64,000 nucleotides of DNA from Aliamphritea spongicola. GTDB lineage: Bacteria; Pseudomonadota; Gammaproteobacteria; Pseudomonadales; Balneatricaceae. Location of the stretch: positions 992,001 to 1,056,000 of the forward strand of contig AP025283.1 in NCBI GenBank assembly GCA_024347235.1, written 5' to 3'. The position numbers and the translations under genes are program-made. Shown here piece by piece: positions 23,297-33,894 of this stretch. The number at the start of each line of letters is the position of its first letter. Positions within the stretch are counted from its first letter, which is position 1. The notes under the pieces are model-generated. The model worked only from the letters and a program-made list of their open reading frames with translations. It was not told where the DNA came from and ran no database searches.

Positions 23297-24834
23297 ATGT
23301 CTGACAACAATCAGGTTATTATTTTCGATACAACATTGCGTGACGGTGAGCAGAGCCCCGGCGCGTCGATGACCGGTGAGGAAAGCTGCGCATAGCCAAG
23401 CAGCTGGAAAAATGCGAGTAGATGTTATCGAGGCGGGCTTTGCCATTGCCAGCCCGGGTGACTTCACCGCCGTGCAGACCATCGCCAATACCATTAAAGA
23501 CAGCACCATCTGTTCTTTGTCACGGGCGCTGGATAAAGACATCGATCGTGCCGGTGAAGCACTGAAAAAGCCAACTCCGGCCGGATTCATACCTTCATTG
23601 CCACGTCTCCGATTCATATGGAATACAAGCTGCAGATGGAGCCGGATCAGGTTGTCGAGCAAGCTGTGCATGCGGTTAAACGGGCCCGCAATTTAGTTGC
23701 CGATGTTGAGTTTTCCCTGGAAGACGCCAGCCGTTCTGAATTTGAGTTCATGTGCCGGATTATCGAGCAGGTGATTGATGCCGGTGCCCGGACCATTAAC
23801 ATTCCGGACACAGTAGGTTACGCGGTACCCAATGAGTTCGGCAATACTATTGCCCGCCTGATCGAAAATATCCCTAATTCAGATAAGGCAATTTTCTCCG
23901 TTCACTGTCATAACGATTTGGGTCTGGCGGTGGCTAACTCGCTGGCTGCGGTATCTGCCGGTGCCCGTCAGGTGGAATGTACTATCAACGGTCTGGGTGA
24001 GCGGGCCGGTAACGCCTCGCTGGAAGAAATCGTCATGGCGCTGCGGACCCGTCAGGATATTCTCGGTCTGCACACCGGCATTGATTCCACGCAGATCGTG
24101 CCGGCTTCCCGTCTGGTCTCCGGTGTGACCGGTTTCCCGGTACAGCCGAACAAGGCGATTGTTGGGGCAAACGCCTTTGCCCACGAATCCGGTATTCACC
24201 AGGACGGCATGCTCAAGCATCCGGAAACCTACGAGATCATGACGGCTGACAGTGTCGGCTGGAAAACCAACAAAATGGTGCTGGGTAAGCACTCCGGCCG
24301 GAATGCTTTCCGGGCCCGGCTGGAAGAGCTGGGCACTGTGTTTGCTACCGATGCTGAACTGAATGATGCCTTCTCCCGGTTCAAGATTCTGGCGGACAAA
24401 AACACGAAATCTTTGATGAAGATTTGCAGGCACTGGTCAGCGATACCCAGACCGCCAAGCATTACGAAAAGTATAAGCTGAGCAGCCTCTCTGTAACGTC
24501 CCAGACCGGTGAAGTGCCGGTGGCAACAGTTACCATCGGTGTGGATGACAGCGAACAGCAGGCAGAAGCATCCGGCAGCGGCCCGGTAGATGCGGCTTTT
24601 AAAGCCATTGAGGTCATGGTGAACTCTGAGGCAGCACTGGAACTGTATTCTGTGAATGCAATTACCAGCGGCACGGACTCTCAGGGTGAAGTGACTGTAC
24701 GGCTGGAAAAAGGTGGCCGGATCGTTAATGGACTGGGGGCGGATACCGATATTATTATCGCTTCCGTGAAAGCCTATATTCATGCACTGAATATGCTGGA
24801 AACCACTGACCAGAAAGCCCATCCGCAGGTATAA
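23297..24834 (+). CDS. leuA: 2-isopropylmalate synthase
   Basis: First enzyme of leucine synthesis, condensing acetyl-CoA with 2-oxoisovalerate. The start [26 protein letters not shown] contains the metal-binding Asp. The HMGL-like motif is [20 protein letters not shown] and the C-terminal regulatory domain, where leucine binds, begins near residue 390. Four one-base A losses break it: near 23382, 23412, 23570 and 24403. Restored sequences are [40 protein letters not shown] and [17 protein letters not shown]. Length after repair is about 513 residues, normal for LeuA. Confidence 0.95.
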
Positions 24835-24870
24835 TGCCGGGCATTCACACAGACTGAGCAGGATAGCTTC

Positions 24871-25858
24871 ATGGAGCAACAACTAAGACACCAGTATCTG
24901 GATGCCATGGGCATTGTCAGTTGGTTGCCCCGTGAGCAGTTGCCGGGCGCGTTACCCACACCTGACTGGGTGTGGGAATTCTGCTCACTGCCGGAAGATC
25001 TGCAACCGCAGACTGCTCAGCCTTCACCGGCGGCGGCCGGCGCATCAGCCGCTGCACCGAAGCCGCAGAACAGCCAGCAAAATCAGCAGGCAGCCCAGCA
25101 GGCCCGTGCTGCATTGGCAGCAAGCCTTGGGGATAAACCTGCAGAGAAAGCACCGGTGCCTAAAATTCAGAAGCCGGACAATGCTGAGCAGGCTGTACAG
25201 CAGGTGGTGGACAAAACCGCCGTTGCACCTGTTGCAGCTCCTGCCCTGAATAAAGCCTTCGATGCTTCCAATATTGCCGCACCGGAAGCTACTGCTGAGA
25301 CTGATGCCGACAGTGATGTACAGGCACCGTTTAAACTGGCTTTCGTGGCATTTGGTGACTGTCTGGTGGTGGATACCCTGCCGCCTCAGTCCCGTCAGGG
25401 ATTATCCATGCAGCATCAGAGCCTGCTGGATAAAATTCTCCGTTCTGTCGGTTTGCAGGGGGCAGGGAGAGGTCTTCCTGCTGCCGTGGCCGATGTTCGC
25501 CAGTAAGACCCTTGATCAGGGGGCGACCCAGGCCCGCAAGGCGGTCATGCACAAACTCAACAAAAGCCTTGCTGCCCTGCCTGTGAGCCAGGTGATTCTG
25601 TTGGGTGAGTCTGCCGCGCAGATGATCATTCAGCGTTCCGAACCTCTGGAACAGTTACGGGGCATTCTGTTCAGTCTGCGTTCCGATGTGAAGGTACTGG
25701 CCAGCGCCAGTCTGTCTGAAATGATGACTGTTCCGGGCTGTAAGAAAGATGTCTGGCGGGATCTGCAACCGCTGATTCAGCATCTGCAGTCAGTGACAAC
25801 CGCTCAGCCGCAAGCTGCTGCACAGCCGCAAGCCCCTGCAGACAACAGCGAAGGCTGA
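24871..25858 (+). CDS. HolD-like protein upstream of rimI
   Basis: About 330 residues. The N-terminal QYLDAMGIVSWLPREQLPGA resembles the start of the DNA polymerase III psi subunit (HolD). A long Ala/Gln/Pro-rich linker follows (about residues 50-150), then a globular domain with FKLAFVAFGDCLVV, GEVFLLPWPMFASKTL and VILLGESAAQMI. Position directly before rimI is as for holD in E. coli. A frame change near 25460 sits in a G run (five G, seven expected). It is much larger than E. coli HolD (~137 residues). The assignment rests on context and fold-like motifs, so it is tentative. Confidence 0.55.
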
Positions 25859-25881
25859 ACACCGGTACAGGAAATGCAGGT

Positions 25882-26342
25882 ATGCCACGCGTAATTCCTC
25901 TGGCGCAGGTCAGCTTTGCCGACGTAGAACACATCGAACAGGCTTGTTTTCAACCGCCCTGGTCTGCCGCGACCCTTAACCTCTATATGAACAACCCGGA
26001 AAATCTTTGTCTGGGGATTGTCAGCGATGAGAGGTTAATGGGCTTTGCCATTTTTCCCGTTTTGAAACTGAGGCCGAGTTACTGCAGATTGCGGTTGCTG
26101 AAGACTGCCGCGGGCAGGGCATCGCCAGCCAGCTGCTCAGTGCAGCCCATGTTCAGCTTGAGCAGCAGGGTGTGACGGATATTCTGCTGGAGGTCAATGC
26201 AACAAATGCTCCGGCGATTACACTGTATAAGAAACATCTTTACCGGCAGGACGGCTGCCGGAAGAATTATTATGTAACGCCACAGGGCAGGCAGGATGCA
26301 CTGTTGATGCGGCGCTGCTTATCATCCGACAGGGAGGATTAA
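25882..26342 (+). CDS. rimI: Ribosomal protein bS18 alanine N-acetyltransferase
   Basis: GNAT acetyltransferase acting on the N-terminus of ribosomal protein S18. VEHIEQACFQPPWSAATL opens the domain. The acetyl-CoA loop is in the restored segment IAVAEDCRGQGIASQLL, and LEVNATNAPAITLYKK follows. One T is missing in ATTTTTCCC near 26055 (expected FAIFSRFETEAELLQI). Restored length is about 153 residues. It ends one base before the next start, so the two genes are coupled. Confidence 0.88.
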
Positions 26343-26343
26343 C

Positions 26344-27010
26344 ATGAGCCTGTCACCGGACCTTCTCAGCGGGCCGTGGTTCTGGCTGGCCCAGGCGGGA
26401 TATCTGTTTTTCCTGCTGTTTGCGGTTTACCGGGCGCCCTGGCAAACCCTGTTTAATAACCGCCAGTTACAGCACCTGTTTCTGGGAGCCGCCGTTGTGC
26501 TGATGCTGTTGTGGCAATTGCGGGCGGGTATTTCTCCCGGGCTGGCGATTCATTTTGTTGGTATCACGGTGCTGACGCTGATGTTTGGCTGGGATCTGGC
26601 CATTCTGGCAGCCAGTATGGCGCTGCTGGGGCTGACCATTGTAGGTCAGGAAAACTGGCAGAGTTTCGGGGTGAATGGTTTCTGCACCATTGTGATTCCG
26701 GCGCTGGTGAGCATCGGTATATTAAGGCTGGTGGAAGCGAAGCTGACAAAAACTTCTTTGTGTACCTGTTTCTCTGTGCGTTTATCGGGGCCGGGGTTGC
26801 CAGCATTACCGGCGGGCTGACGATGGCCTTCATGTTGTGGATAAACGATGTCTACACGCTGGAAAAATCCACAACGAATACATTCAGTATCTGCCGCTGA
26901 TCATGTTCCCGGAAGGCTTACTGAACGGCATTATCATGACGGCGATGATGGTGTTTCACCCGGACTGGATTCGCACCTTCGATGCTAAGGCCTACATTGA
27001 CGAGCAGTAG
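26344..27010 (+). CDS. CbiM-like energy-coupling factor permease
   Basis: Inner-membrane protein of about 222 residues with six or seven helices. LAIHFVGITVLTLMFGWDLAILAASMALL and MFPEGLLNGIIMTAMMVFHPDWI match the CbiM/PF01891 group of ECF permeases used for cobalt or nickel, though no ATPase or partner gene is nearby. Two A losses (AAAAAC near 26752, expected LTKNFFVYLFLCAF, and AAAAATCC near 26868, expected EKIHNEYIQYLPL) break it. In many Oceanospirillales such orphan members occur alone, so the substrate is not known. Confidence 0.7.
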
Positions 27011-27029
27011 CTGCTGAGAAACTGTCCGA

Positions 27030-27565
27030 TTATTCCTTCACCGGACGCTTCACCAGTTTGCGCTGCAGTGTGCGCCGGTGCATGCCCAGTGCCCGGGCGG
27101 TGGCGGAAATGTTGCCGTCATGTTCCCCAGTACTTTCTGAATATGTTCCCATTCCAGCCGTCCGACGGACATAGGTTTTTCCGCAATATCAATGTTCGGG
27201 TCCGGTTCACTGTGATTCAGCTTGGCGAGAATTTCATCCGCATCGGCGGGTTTGGTCAGGTAATCCTTTGCGCCGAGTTTAATGGCTTCAACGGCAGTTG
27301 AAATACTCGCATAGCCGGTCAGGATCAGAATCTTTATCTGTGGATTAAGGCGGATCAGCTCCGGGATCAGGGTAATACCGGATGCCCCGTCCATCTTCAG
27401 ATCCAGGGTTGCATAGTCCGGTACCTGTCGGCTGAGCAGAGGCCCTGCCTGTTCAGCACTGTTGGCAACCAGCGGTTCAAAGCCACGCCGTTTGAGTGCT
27501 CTGGACAGTACATGGGTAAAGGTTTCGTCGTCATCAACAATCAGAAATGTCGGGGTGTCGCTCAT
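27030..27565 (-). CDS. regA: RegA/ActR/PrrA-type response regulator
   Basis: Receiver domain (LIVDDDETFTHVLSRALKRRG, phospho-Asp in YATLDLKMDGASGI, Lys in DYLTKPADADE) joined to a C-terminal Fis-type helix-turn-helix. One G is missing in CTGGGGAAC near 27122; restored text reads EHDGNISATARALGMHRRTLQRKLVKRPVKE. Total about 178 residues, the size of RegA. It overlaps the kinase stop by four bases, so both are cotranslated. RegA-type regulators control respiration, nitrogen and energy metabolism in response to redox state; targets here are unknown. Confidence 0.88.
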
Positions 27566-28864
27566 TGTAAATGTTCCCGGTTGTCGGAGAGGTGGGCAGG
27601 GCTGTCAGGGCTTGAAACCGGCAGCGATACTTCGGTCAGTGTGCCACCCTGCGGATGGTTATAAAGGCGTACTTCACCGCCGTAAATGGTCAGGGTTGAG
27701 GCGGTCAGAAACAAACCGATTCCCAGGCCGCTGCCTTTGGTGGTGACAAAGGGTTTGCCGATCGCTTCAGCCTGATCCAGCGGAATGCCAGGGCCATGGT
27801 CACGGATATTGATCCGGACTTTGTCAGCATCGGCTTCAAGGCGCAGCTCCAGTGCCTGGCCGGACTTATCCGCATCGGCGGCATTATTCAGCAGGTTAAT
27901 GACCGCCTGCTGTAAGGGAATCGAACTGGCGATAGTTGGCTGGGGCTGCTGGGTAACCACTGGCTTCAGATAACGGGCTGTGGGGCGTAACACTGACCAG
28001 CGTTCCAGTAAGTCATTCAGAAAACGGTCTGCCGGAAGGTGTAACGTCTGCTGCTGTTCTTCCTTAACGGTGCTGGCTAGTTGCTGCAGGTGACCGGTAC
28101 AGTTTTCCACCTGCTGGCGAAGGATTTTAAGGTCTTCCTGCAGGGCTTTATCCTCTGGGTAATCCAGCGAGATCTCTTTGAGCAGAACCCGCATTGTTGC
28201 AAGGGGGTGCCCATTTCATGGGCTGTGCCGGCGGCCATCGTCGCCAGTGACAGCAATTGCTGGTCCTGCGTGAGGCGGTCTTTCACCCGGTTAAAACCAT
28301 GTTCCTTACGGCGCAGATTTTCGCTGATATTAACAATGAAGTAGGTAATCAGCAGGGCCGTGAGGATAAAGTTAATCCAGATGCCGGTGGTGTATAAGTC
28401 AATGTAACTGAGGATCGGCAGATGGTGCCCTGTGGTGGGGGCCTCAGCGGTACATGATAAAACAGCAGAAAGGTATAGCTGGTGGTGACCAGTGTGGCGA
28501 CCAGCCAGGTGTAATTTCGGGGCAGGGTCATGGCGCTGATAATTAGCGGGATCAGCAACAGTGAGGAGAACGGGTTGCCGGTGCCGCCGAGCTGATAGAG
28601 CAGGCATACATAGAAGAAAATATCTGCCATGAGCTGAAATAAAAATTCCAGCTGGGTCAGGGGAAGATCGGCTTTTAAGCGATACAGGGTCAGCAGGTTA
28701 AGCAGGGTCATTGCCAGCAGGGCACCGATGGCCATCCACAGGTGTACAACAATCCCCAGCCCTTCAACAGCATAAAACAGCAGGCAGGCCTGAGCAATGA
28801 TGGTCACGGTGCGTATGTAGCTGAGCTGCAGCAAATGATGGCGCGAATCGCTGAAGTGGGGCAT
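27562..28864 (-). CDS. regB: RegB/ActS/PrrB-type redox sensor kinase
   Basis: Six-helix membrane histidine kinase of about 435 residues. The quinone-site signature GGxxNPF appears as QLGGTGNPFSSLLL between helices 3 and 4. The H-box is GTAHEMGTPLATMRVLLKE. A Cys lies about 33 residues after the His (QQVENCTGHLQQL), where RegB has its redox-active Cys. The ATPase domain shows NLLNNAADA and GSGLGIGLFL. Two C losses near 28203 and 28438 split the frame. Paired with the regulator downstream, it forms a complete redox two-component system. Confidence 0.88.
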
Positions 28865-28964
28865 GTGCGTCAGTGCGTGGCTGTTAACGGGTGCTAAGAA
28901 AAGGCGATTATACCTGAAGGTAAACGCAAATGATTGTGGCGCTTTGTCGCACGGGTTTTATGTA

Positions 28965-28992
28965 ACTTTACCTAACTTTACAGACACTTTAC
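28965..28992. promoter_or_regulatory. Three phased GTAAA boxes, CpxR-like
   Basis: ACTTTAC occurs at 28965-28971, 28975-28981 and 28986-28992. Read on the minus strand this is GTAAA-N6-GTAAA-N5-GTAAA, matching the published CpxR box GTAAA-N5-GTAAA. Spacing is one helical turn. It lies about 100 bases upstream of the kinase gene on one side and 240 bases upstream of the exported-protein gene on the other. Confidence 0.45.
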
Positions 28993-29231
28993 CCAAGTTA
29001 ACCTGCGAAACCGGCATCCTTAAGCCACTGTAAGCAGACCCGGTTCCCCTGTTCTGCTGCCGTAGCAGACATATCAGGCTTGCTTACAGTTTCATTTTTT
29101 TATCTGTTCTCGGGAAGAGATTAGCGGCCAGCCCGGATGCTACCGCTAATTGTGTGGGACGTGTCGCCGAATGGGGAGGGTGGCCGGGCGAGCAGGTGAG
29201 GAACTGTTTTAAATGACAGGAGAACTGACTA
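28993..29231 (+). other. Intergenic region with nested hairpin and T tract
   Basis: No gene recognised in 28865-29231 apart from the GTAAA boxes. An outer stem CTGTAAGCA (29028-29036)/TGCTTACAG (29081-29089) encloses an inner hairpin TCTGCT/AGCAGA (29053-29069). A T tract follows (29094-29101). This could be the terminator end of a small RNA or an attenuator. Confidence 0.35.
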
Positions 29232-29570
29232 ATGAAGACGTTACTGATCGCATCACTGACCGGACTGCTGACGTTCTCAGCGATGCAGGTGGCCGCACAT
29301 CCGGGTAATCATCATGGTGTAAGACACTTACCGGCGGGCGCCGTCAGCGTGGTGTTATCCGGGGTTAAATACTGGCTGAAGGATGATGTGTATTACCGTA
29401 AGCACAATAATGTGTATGTCAAAGTTGCTGCGCCGAAGGGGGCAACTCTGGTGCGGGTCCCTAAAGGGGCTGTACTGGTAAAGCATAAAGGTAAGCCTTA
29501 TTACCGCTATAACAACGTGTATTACCGCTGGGTACCGGTGAATAAACGTTATCAGGTCGTGCAAATGTAA
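29232..29570 (+). CDS. Small exported protein, DUF6515-like
   Basis: 112 residues, intact. A signal peptide is clear (MKTLLIASLTGLLTFSAMQVAAHP, cleavage after VAA). The mature part is basic and Tyr-rich with recurring Y-Y-R units (VYYRKHNNVYVKVAAP, PYYRYNNVYYRWVPV), as in periplasmic DUF6515 proteins of unknown function. AGGAGA precedes the ATG by eight bases. It stands alone, with a hairpin downstream. An envelope role is inferred from export. Confidence 0.65.
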   Translation: MKTLLIASLTGLLTFSAMQVAAHPGNHHGVRHLPAGAVSVVLSGVKYWLKDDVYYRKHNNVYVKVAAPKGATLVRVPKGAVLVKHKGKPYYRYNNVYYRWVPVNKRYQVVQM

Positions 29571-29631
29571 TGCTGCTTTGTCGCATAAGACTGCTTATTA
29601 AAGCCGTGGCTAATCCTGACGGAAGATTCAG

Positions 29632-29660
29632 CTAAGTCACCGGATTATCCGGTGGCTTAG
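29632..29660 (+). terminator. Hairpin after small exported protein gene
   Basis: CTAAGTCACCGGA and TCCGGTGGCTTAG form a 13-bp stem with one G-U pair and a two-to-four base loop. The tail is TTAAAA rather than a U tract, so it is a weak terminator. Confidence 0.45.
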
Positions 29661-29699
29661 TTAAAAATGTGCTGCGGCTGTTATCTTTTCTGTTGTAAA

Positions 29700-29719
29700 A
29701 ATAAGGGGTACCCCTTATT
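29700..29719. promoter_or_regulatory. 20-bp perfect palindrome, candidate operator
   Basis: The half-site AATAAGGGGT is followed at once by its exact complement. It lies 203 bases upstream of the exported metallo-hydrolase gene. The rest of 29571-29922 shows no gene. Confidence 0.4.
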
Positions 29720-29922
29720 CTTCTGTTATTTTCCCCATTGCTGTGTTTCAGCCTTCTTTTATTGTTGATAACGATCTGCTTTTTATCAGCAGTTTCGTTT
29801 TGTTGCCGGTTTTAAACCGCATTGCCAGCGCCAGACTGGCAGGATTTTTGCCATGGAGACCGGCCGCTGGTTGTGTGGTCCTGTGCTGGCAGCCTCAATA
29901 AAAATAAATCGGAGGTTTTACA

Positions 29923-30862
29923 ATGAAAAATGGCAAATCGCTTCCACAGGTTGCGTGGCTACCCTGGGGTTTTCCTCGGGATAGCAACGTCTGCAAGCGG
30001 TTCCGGTCTGACGTCCTGGATGTCAGGGAATAATCATAACCGCATTATTCAGGTGCAAAATGAAGGCGGTGTGCAGCAGGATTCCGGTCAGGTAGAAATT
30101 GCCTACTACGCCAACTCCGCGTTCAGAATTACTTCACCCAGAGGTATCAGCGTGATGGTTGATCCGTGGCGTAACGATCCTTCAGGTGCCTGGGGGCTTT
30201 GGTACCGAATGGAGTTTCCTAAGGAAAATGTTGATATCGGTGCCTCAACCCACGCTCACTTTGATCATGATGCGCTGGATAAACTGGACGCGAATATGCT
30301 GCTGGACCGCATGGCCGGTACATTCACGCTGGGTGATATCACGATTCGCGGTATTGCCGATAAGCATCAGTGTGTTGCCCCGGGAATGGTGCCATGGACG
30401 GAAGCGGTGAAACAGTTTGAGGGCCGGGAACAAATTTGTGCACCGACCAACGCCCGGCATATGGATAACACCCTGTTCGTGATTGAAACCGGTGGTATGA
30501 GCTTCCTCATGTGGGGAGATAACCGTCCGGAACCGCCACAGGAAGTGTGGGACCAGATCGGTGAAGTGGATGTGGTCTTCGTGCCTGTGGATGGCTCTGA
30601 ACATATTCTGGATTATGAACAGGCGAATGCTGTGGTAGAGAAAACCGGTGCCAAAGCCGCCATTCCACATCACTATCTTGTGCCTGAAACCACCTTCTAT
30701 ACATCGACGCTGCTACCGGCAGATGAATGGGTTAAGACTCACCCCTTCACTAATGTGGATGCCCCCAGCTTTAACCTGAGTAAGGCTGACCTGGAAGGCA
30801 AGACAGGCCATGTTTATTACTTCGGCTCCAACAATATGGTTACTGCAAAGTCAGCAAACTGA
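29923..30862 (+). CDS. Exported metallo-beta-lactamase-fold hydrolase (UlaG-like)
   Basis: MBL-fold protein of about 310 residues. Metal ligands are in THAHFDHDALD (HxHxDH), later MDNTLFVIETGGMSFLMWGD and IPHHYLVPETTF. Ribosome site GGAGG lies six bases before ATG 29923. In that frame, with one A added, the start reads MKKWQIASTGCVATLGF, a plausible signal peptide; the long ORF beginning at 29930 is therefore misframed at its N-terminus. A second correction near 29975 joins the two. Its substrate is unknown. A HupE/UreJ gene follows after a hairpin. Confidence 0.7.
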
Positions 30863-30924
30863 CCGGTGCCTTATTGACTTAAGGTATCAGGAATTGTTTG
30901 CAGTTTCTTTGTAATTCATATCAT

Positions 30925-30951
30925 CACCGGCAGCCGTGCTGCCGGTGCTTT
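30925..30951 (+). terminator. Terminator or attenuator between MBL and hupE genes
   Basis: Ten-bp stem CACCGGCAGC/GCTGCCGGTG with a three-base loop, followed by CTTTTG. It lies only 15 bases before the next start codon. Confidence 0.65.
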
Positions 30952-30965
30952 TGTGGCGGAAAACT

Positions 30966-32232
30966 ATGAAAATAATAACCCTGCTCAAACAGATTCCGCT
31001 GGTCTGCCTGTTATTGATTATGCTGCCCTGGCAGCAGGCCAGTGCTCACTTTCAGCTGAACATTAATATCCGGGTTGTACACGTTGAGCACACCCGTGAC
31101 GGCATCCGGCTGTATATGCGACTGCCTACGCCTTATCTGCTGGCGGATAAACTCGGTAAAGCCGGTGAAGATGGCTTACCGGAAGCGGCGCCTTACAGCT
31201 ATCACCGAATCGATAATGGTGAGCTGTTCCATTATGTTGATTATGCGCAGCTAGCCGCTGATCCGGCCGGATTAGGCCAGCTGGTTGCTGACGGGCATCA
31301 GTTGTCCGGGCCTGACGGGATATTGCTTGCGCAGGTGGAAGCCGTACGGCTCTATAGCCAGCAGCAACAGCCTCCTTTGCCAGTCTGGACGAAGCCCGGC
31401 TGGCCTTCAGCAAGCCGCAGCAGGCCGTGCCTGAGTCAGAAGTGTATGTCGGGGATACGGTCACGGATGTGCAGTTGTTCTACCCTGCCAGCAGCACCCT
31501 GTATGACTACCGTTTTTCAAGCAGTCTTAATCCCGGACTGGAGAACCAGCTGGAAACTGCAAATCTGATTCTGGATTATTTCCCGGGTGGCACCCAGATT
31601 TTCCGGGCTAAAGGTTTGCTGGAAGAGCCGGTGGTTGTCAGCCGGTCTGCCTGGGCTGCAGCCTGGACATTTATAGTTTCCGGGGTTGAGCACATCGTCA
31701 CCGGGTATGATCACATTCTGTTTGTGGTGTGCCTGATTATTGGTGCAACAGGGACTGCCAGCCTGCTCTGGCGGGTGACCGGCTTTACTCTGGGTCATAG
31801 TGTTACCCTGATTGTTGGTTTCTTTGGCTGGGTACCGGCAGCGGCCTGGTTTATTCCCAGTGTGGAAACCGGTATCGCATTGTCGATTATTTTCGCGGCA
31901 GTGCTGGCTTTGCGACCAGACGATAAACACGGTTCATTTTGGATGACGGCGGCGATCGGTTTGTTGCATGGCCTCGGGTTTTCGTTCCTGCTGCGGGAAT
32001 TTCTGCAGATTGATTCACCGAATCTGTGGCAGAGTTTACTGGCCTTTAACGCGGGGTGGAAGTCGGGCAACTGGGTATTGTACTGCTGCTCTGGCCACTG
32101 GTGTGGTATACCCGTAACTATCAGCCGCAGTTGAATACCCGTATGACCTGGGCGATAGCACTGCCCTGTATTGCCATTGCAGGCATCTGGACCGGTGAAC
32201 GATTGGTACAACTGGCGGATACGCTGATATAG
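30966..32232 (+). CDS. HupE/UreJ family membrane protein
   Basis: About 423 residues after repair. A signal peptide (KIITLLKQIPLVCLLLIMLPWQQASAH) is followed by a periplasmic beta-rich region of about 180 residues, then the HupE/UreJ_2 core: SGVEHIVTGYDHILFVVCLII, TGFTLGHSVTLIVGFFGWVP and AIGLLHGLGFSFLL, whose His and Asp residues are conserved. The family is linked to nickel/cobalt handling in some members. Losses of a T near 31378 (expected PPFASLDEARLAFSKPQQAV) and a G near 32055 (expected AGVEVGQLGIVLLLWPLVWY) break the frame. True stop is 32232. Confidence 0.82.
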
Positions 32233-32257
32233 AAGCAGAAGATCTGAACCCGGATGC

Positions 32258-32286
32258 AAAAACCACCTGCTAAACAGGTGGTTTTT
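32258..32286. terminator. Bidirectional terminator between hupE and mmsA
   Basis: AAAAACCACCTG and CAGGTGGTTTTT form a 12-bp stem with a five-base loop. It serves both converging genes. Confidence 0.85.
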
Positions 32287-32300
32287 ATTCACAGGGTGGA

Positions 32301-33829
32301 TTAACCGGCGACGCAGCTGCGCACGCTGGAATCTTTATTCGCTGCCGCAGGCTGGCCTGCTTTCGGGTCAACCGTACGGATAGTGGCAACCTTGTTCTGG
32401 GTGAAGAAGTCGATCGCGTCTTTACCCTGAACCTTATTATTACCTACCAGTGAACCCTTGATACCGCCAAATGGCAGGTATGGATGCGGTGCACAGACAC
32501 CCACGTTAACACCGATCATGCCCACATCCGCTTCGTTGATGAACTTCTCGGTGTAGTAGCTGTTCTGGGTGAAGATGCAGGCACCGTTGCCCATTTCGTG
32601 ATTGCGGATCATCCGCAGGCCACCGTTGATGCAGCCAACTTTCATGACACTCAGTACCGGGCCGAAGATCTCATCTTTGGCAATCGGCATGCATGGGGTT
32701 ACATCGGTGAATACAGTCGGGCCAACGAAGTAACCGTCCTGGTTAGCTTCCGGCAGTTCCGGGTTACGGCCATCCAGCGCCAGTTTGGCACCGGCTTCAA
32801 TGCCTAGATCGATGTAGTGGTGGATGCGTTCTTTAGCCTTGGCGGAGATTACCGGGCCCATGAATACATCCGGGTTCATGGCGTCGCCAACGGTAACATT
32901 CTTTGATGCTTCCAGCAGGCGCTCAATGAACTCGTCATAGATCTCTTCAACCACGGCAATGTTAGATACCGCCAGACAACGCTGACCGGCAGAACCGTAG
33001 CCGGACATCAGTACGTTTTCGATCAGCAGATCCATTGGCGCATCTTCCATGGCCAGCAGGAAGTTTTCGCACCGCCTAACAGCATGGTTTTCTTGCCGTA
33101 TTTACCGGCACCGGCGGCGATGGATTTTGCCGTTGGGGTAGAGCCTACCAGGCAGATACCGGTGACGTTTTCATCGTCGTACCAGGCTTCTACTGTTTCA
33201 CGGTCACCGTGAACAATGTTTACTACACCCTTCGGCAGACCGGTTTCGATGATCAGGTCCATCATCCGCTGCATGAACAGCGGCGATTCGGTAGACGGTT
33301 TATACACAAAGGTGTTGCCGGTACCGATGGCAAACGGGATAAACCAGCCGAATACCAGTGCCGGGAAGTTGAACGGTGCTACGCCACAGAATACCCCCAG
33401 TGGTGCCTTGATTACCCGGCCGTTGATGTTGTTGGCAATGCCCTGAATGGTTTCGCCCTGCATCAGAGACGGGATGCTGCAGGCCATCTGCAGAATTTCA
33501 ATTACCCGGCCCACTTCACCGCGGGCTTCAGCAATGTGCTTGGCCTGGTCCACAGCGATGGCTTCCGCCAGCATTTCGTGGTTATCCACCATGGCGCGGT
33601 GCATTTTAAAAATGAAGTCCATCCGCTTGGGTAATGGCATAGCACTCCACTCAGGGAAGGCTTCTGCTGCGGCAGCAACCGCCTGACGGGAGGTTTCCGC
33701 AGAAGACAGCGGGACTTCACCGATCACCGCACCGGTGGACGGGTTCTTTAACGGCTCGTACTGTCCATTACTTTCATCCAGCCACTCACCGTTGATGTGG
33801 TTTTTAATTTTGATGTATTGACTGCTCAT
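32301..33829 (-). CDS. mmsA: CoA-acylating methylmalonate-semialdehyde dehydrogenase
   Basis: Aldehyde dehydrogenase-fold enzyme forming propionyl- or acetyl-CoA from (methyl)malonate semialdehyde, about 500 residues. The catalytic Cys is in SGYGSAGQRCLAVSN. Cofactor motif: CGVAPFNFPALVFGWFIPFAIGTGNTFVYKPS. The C-terminus carries YLPFGGIKGSLVGNNKVQGKDAIDFFTQNK. One base is lost near 33065 (GTTTTCG, expected AKNFLLAMEDAPMD). It is the last gene of the ABC importer operon, 65 bases after the second permease. Its presence suggests that the imported amine is degraded via a three-carbon semialdehyde. Confidence 0.92.
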
Positions 33830-33894
33830 TTCTGTATTTCCTGCATGTCTGAAAAACTCTGCCCGGTCCGAAGCATGCCGGGCAGAAAGGTGAA

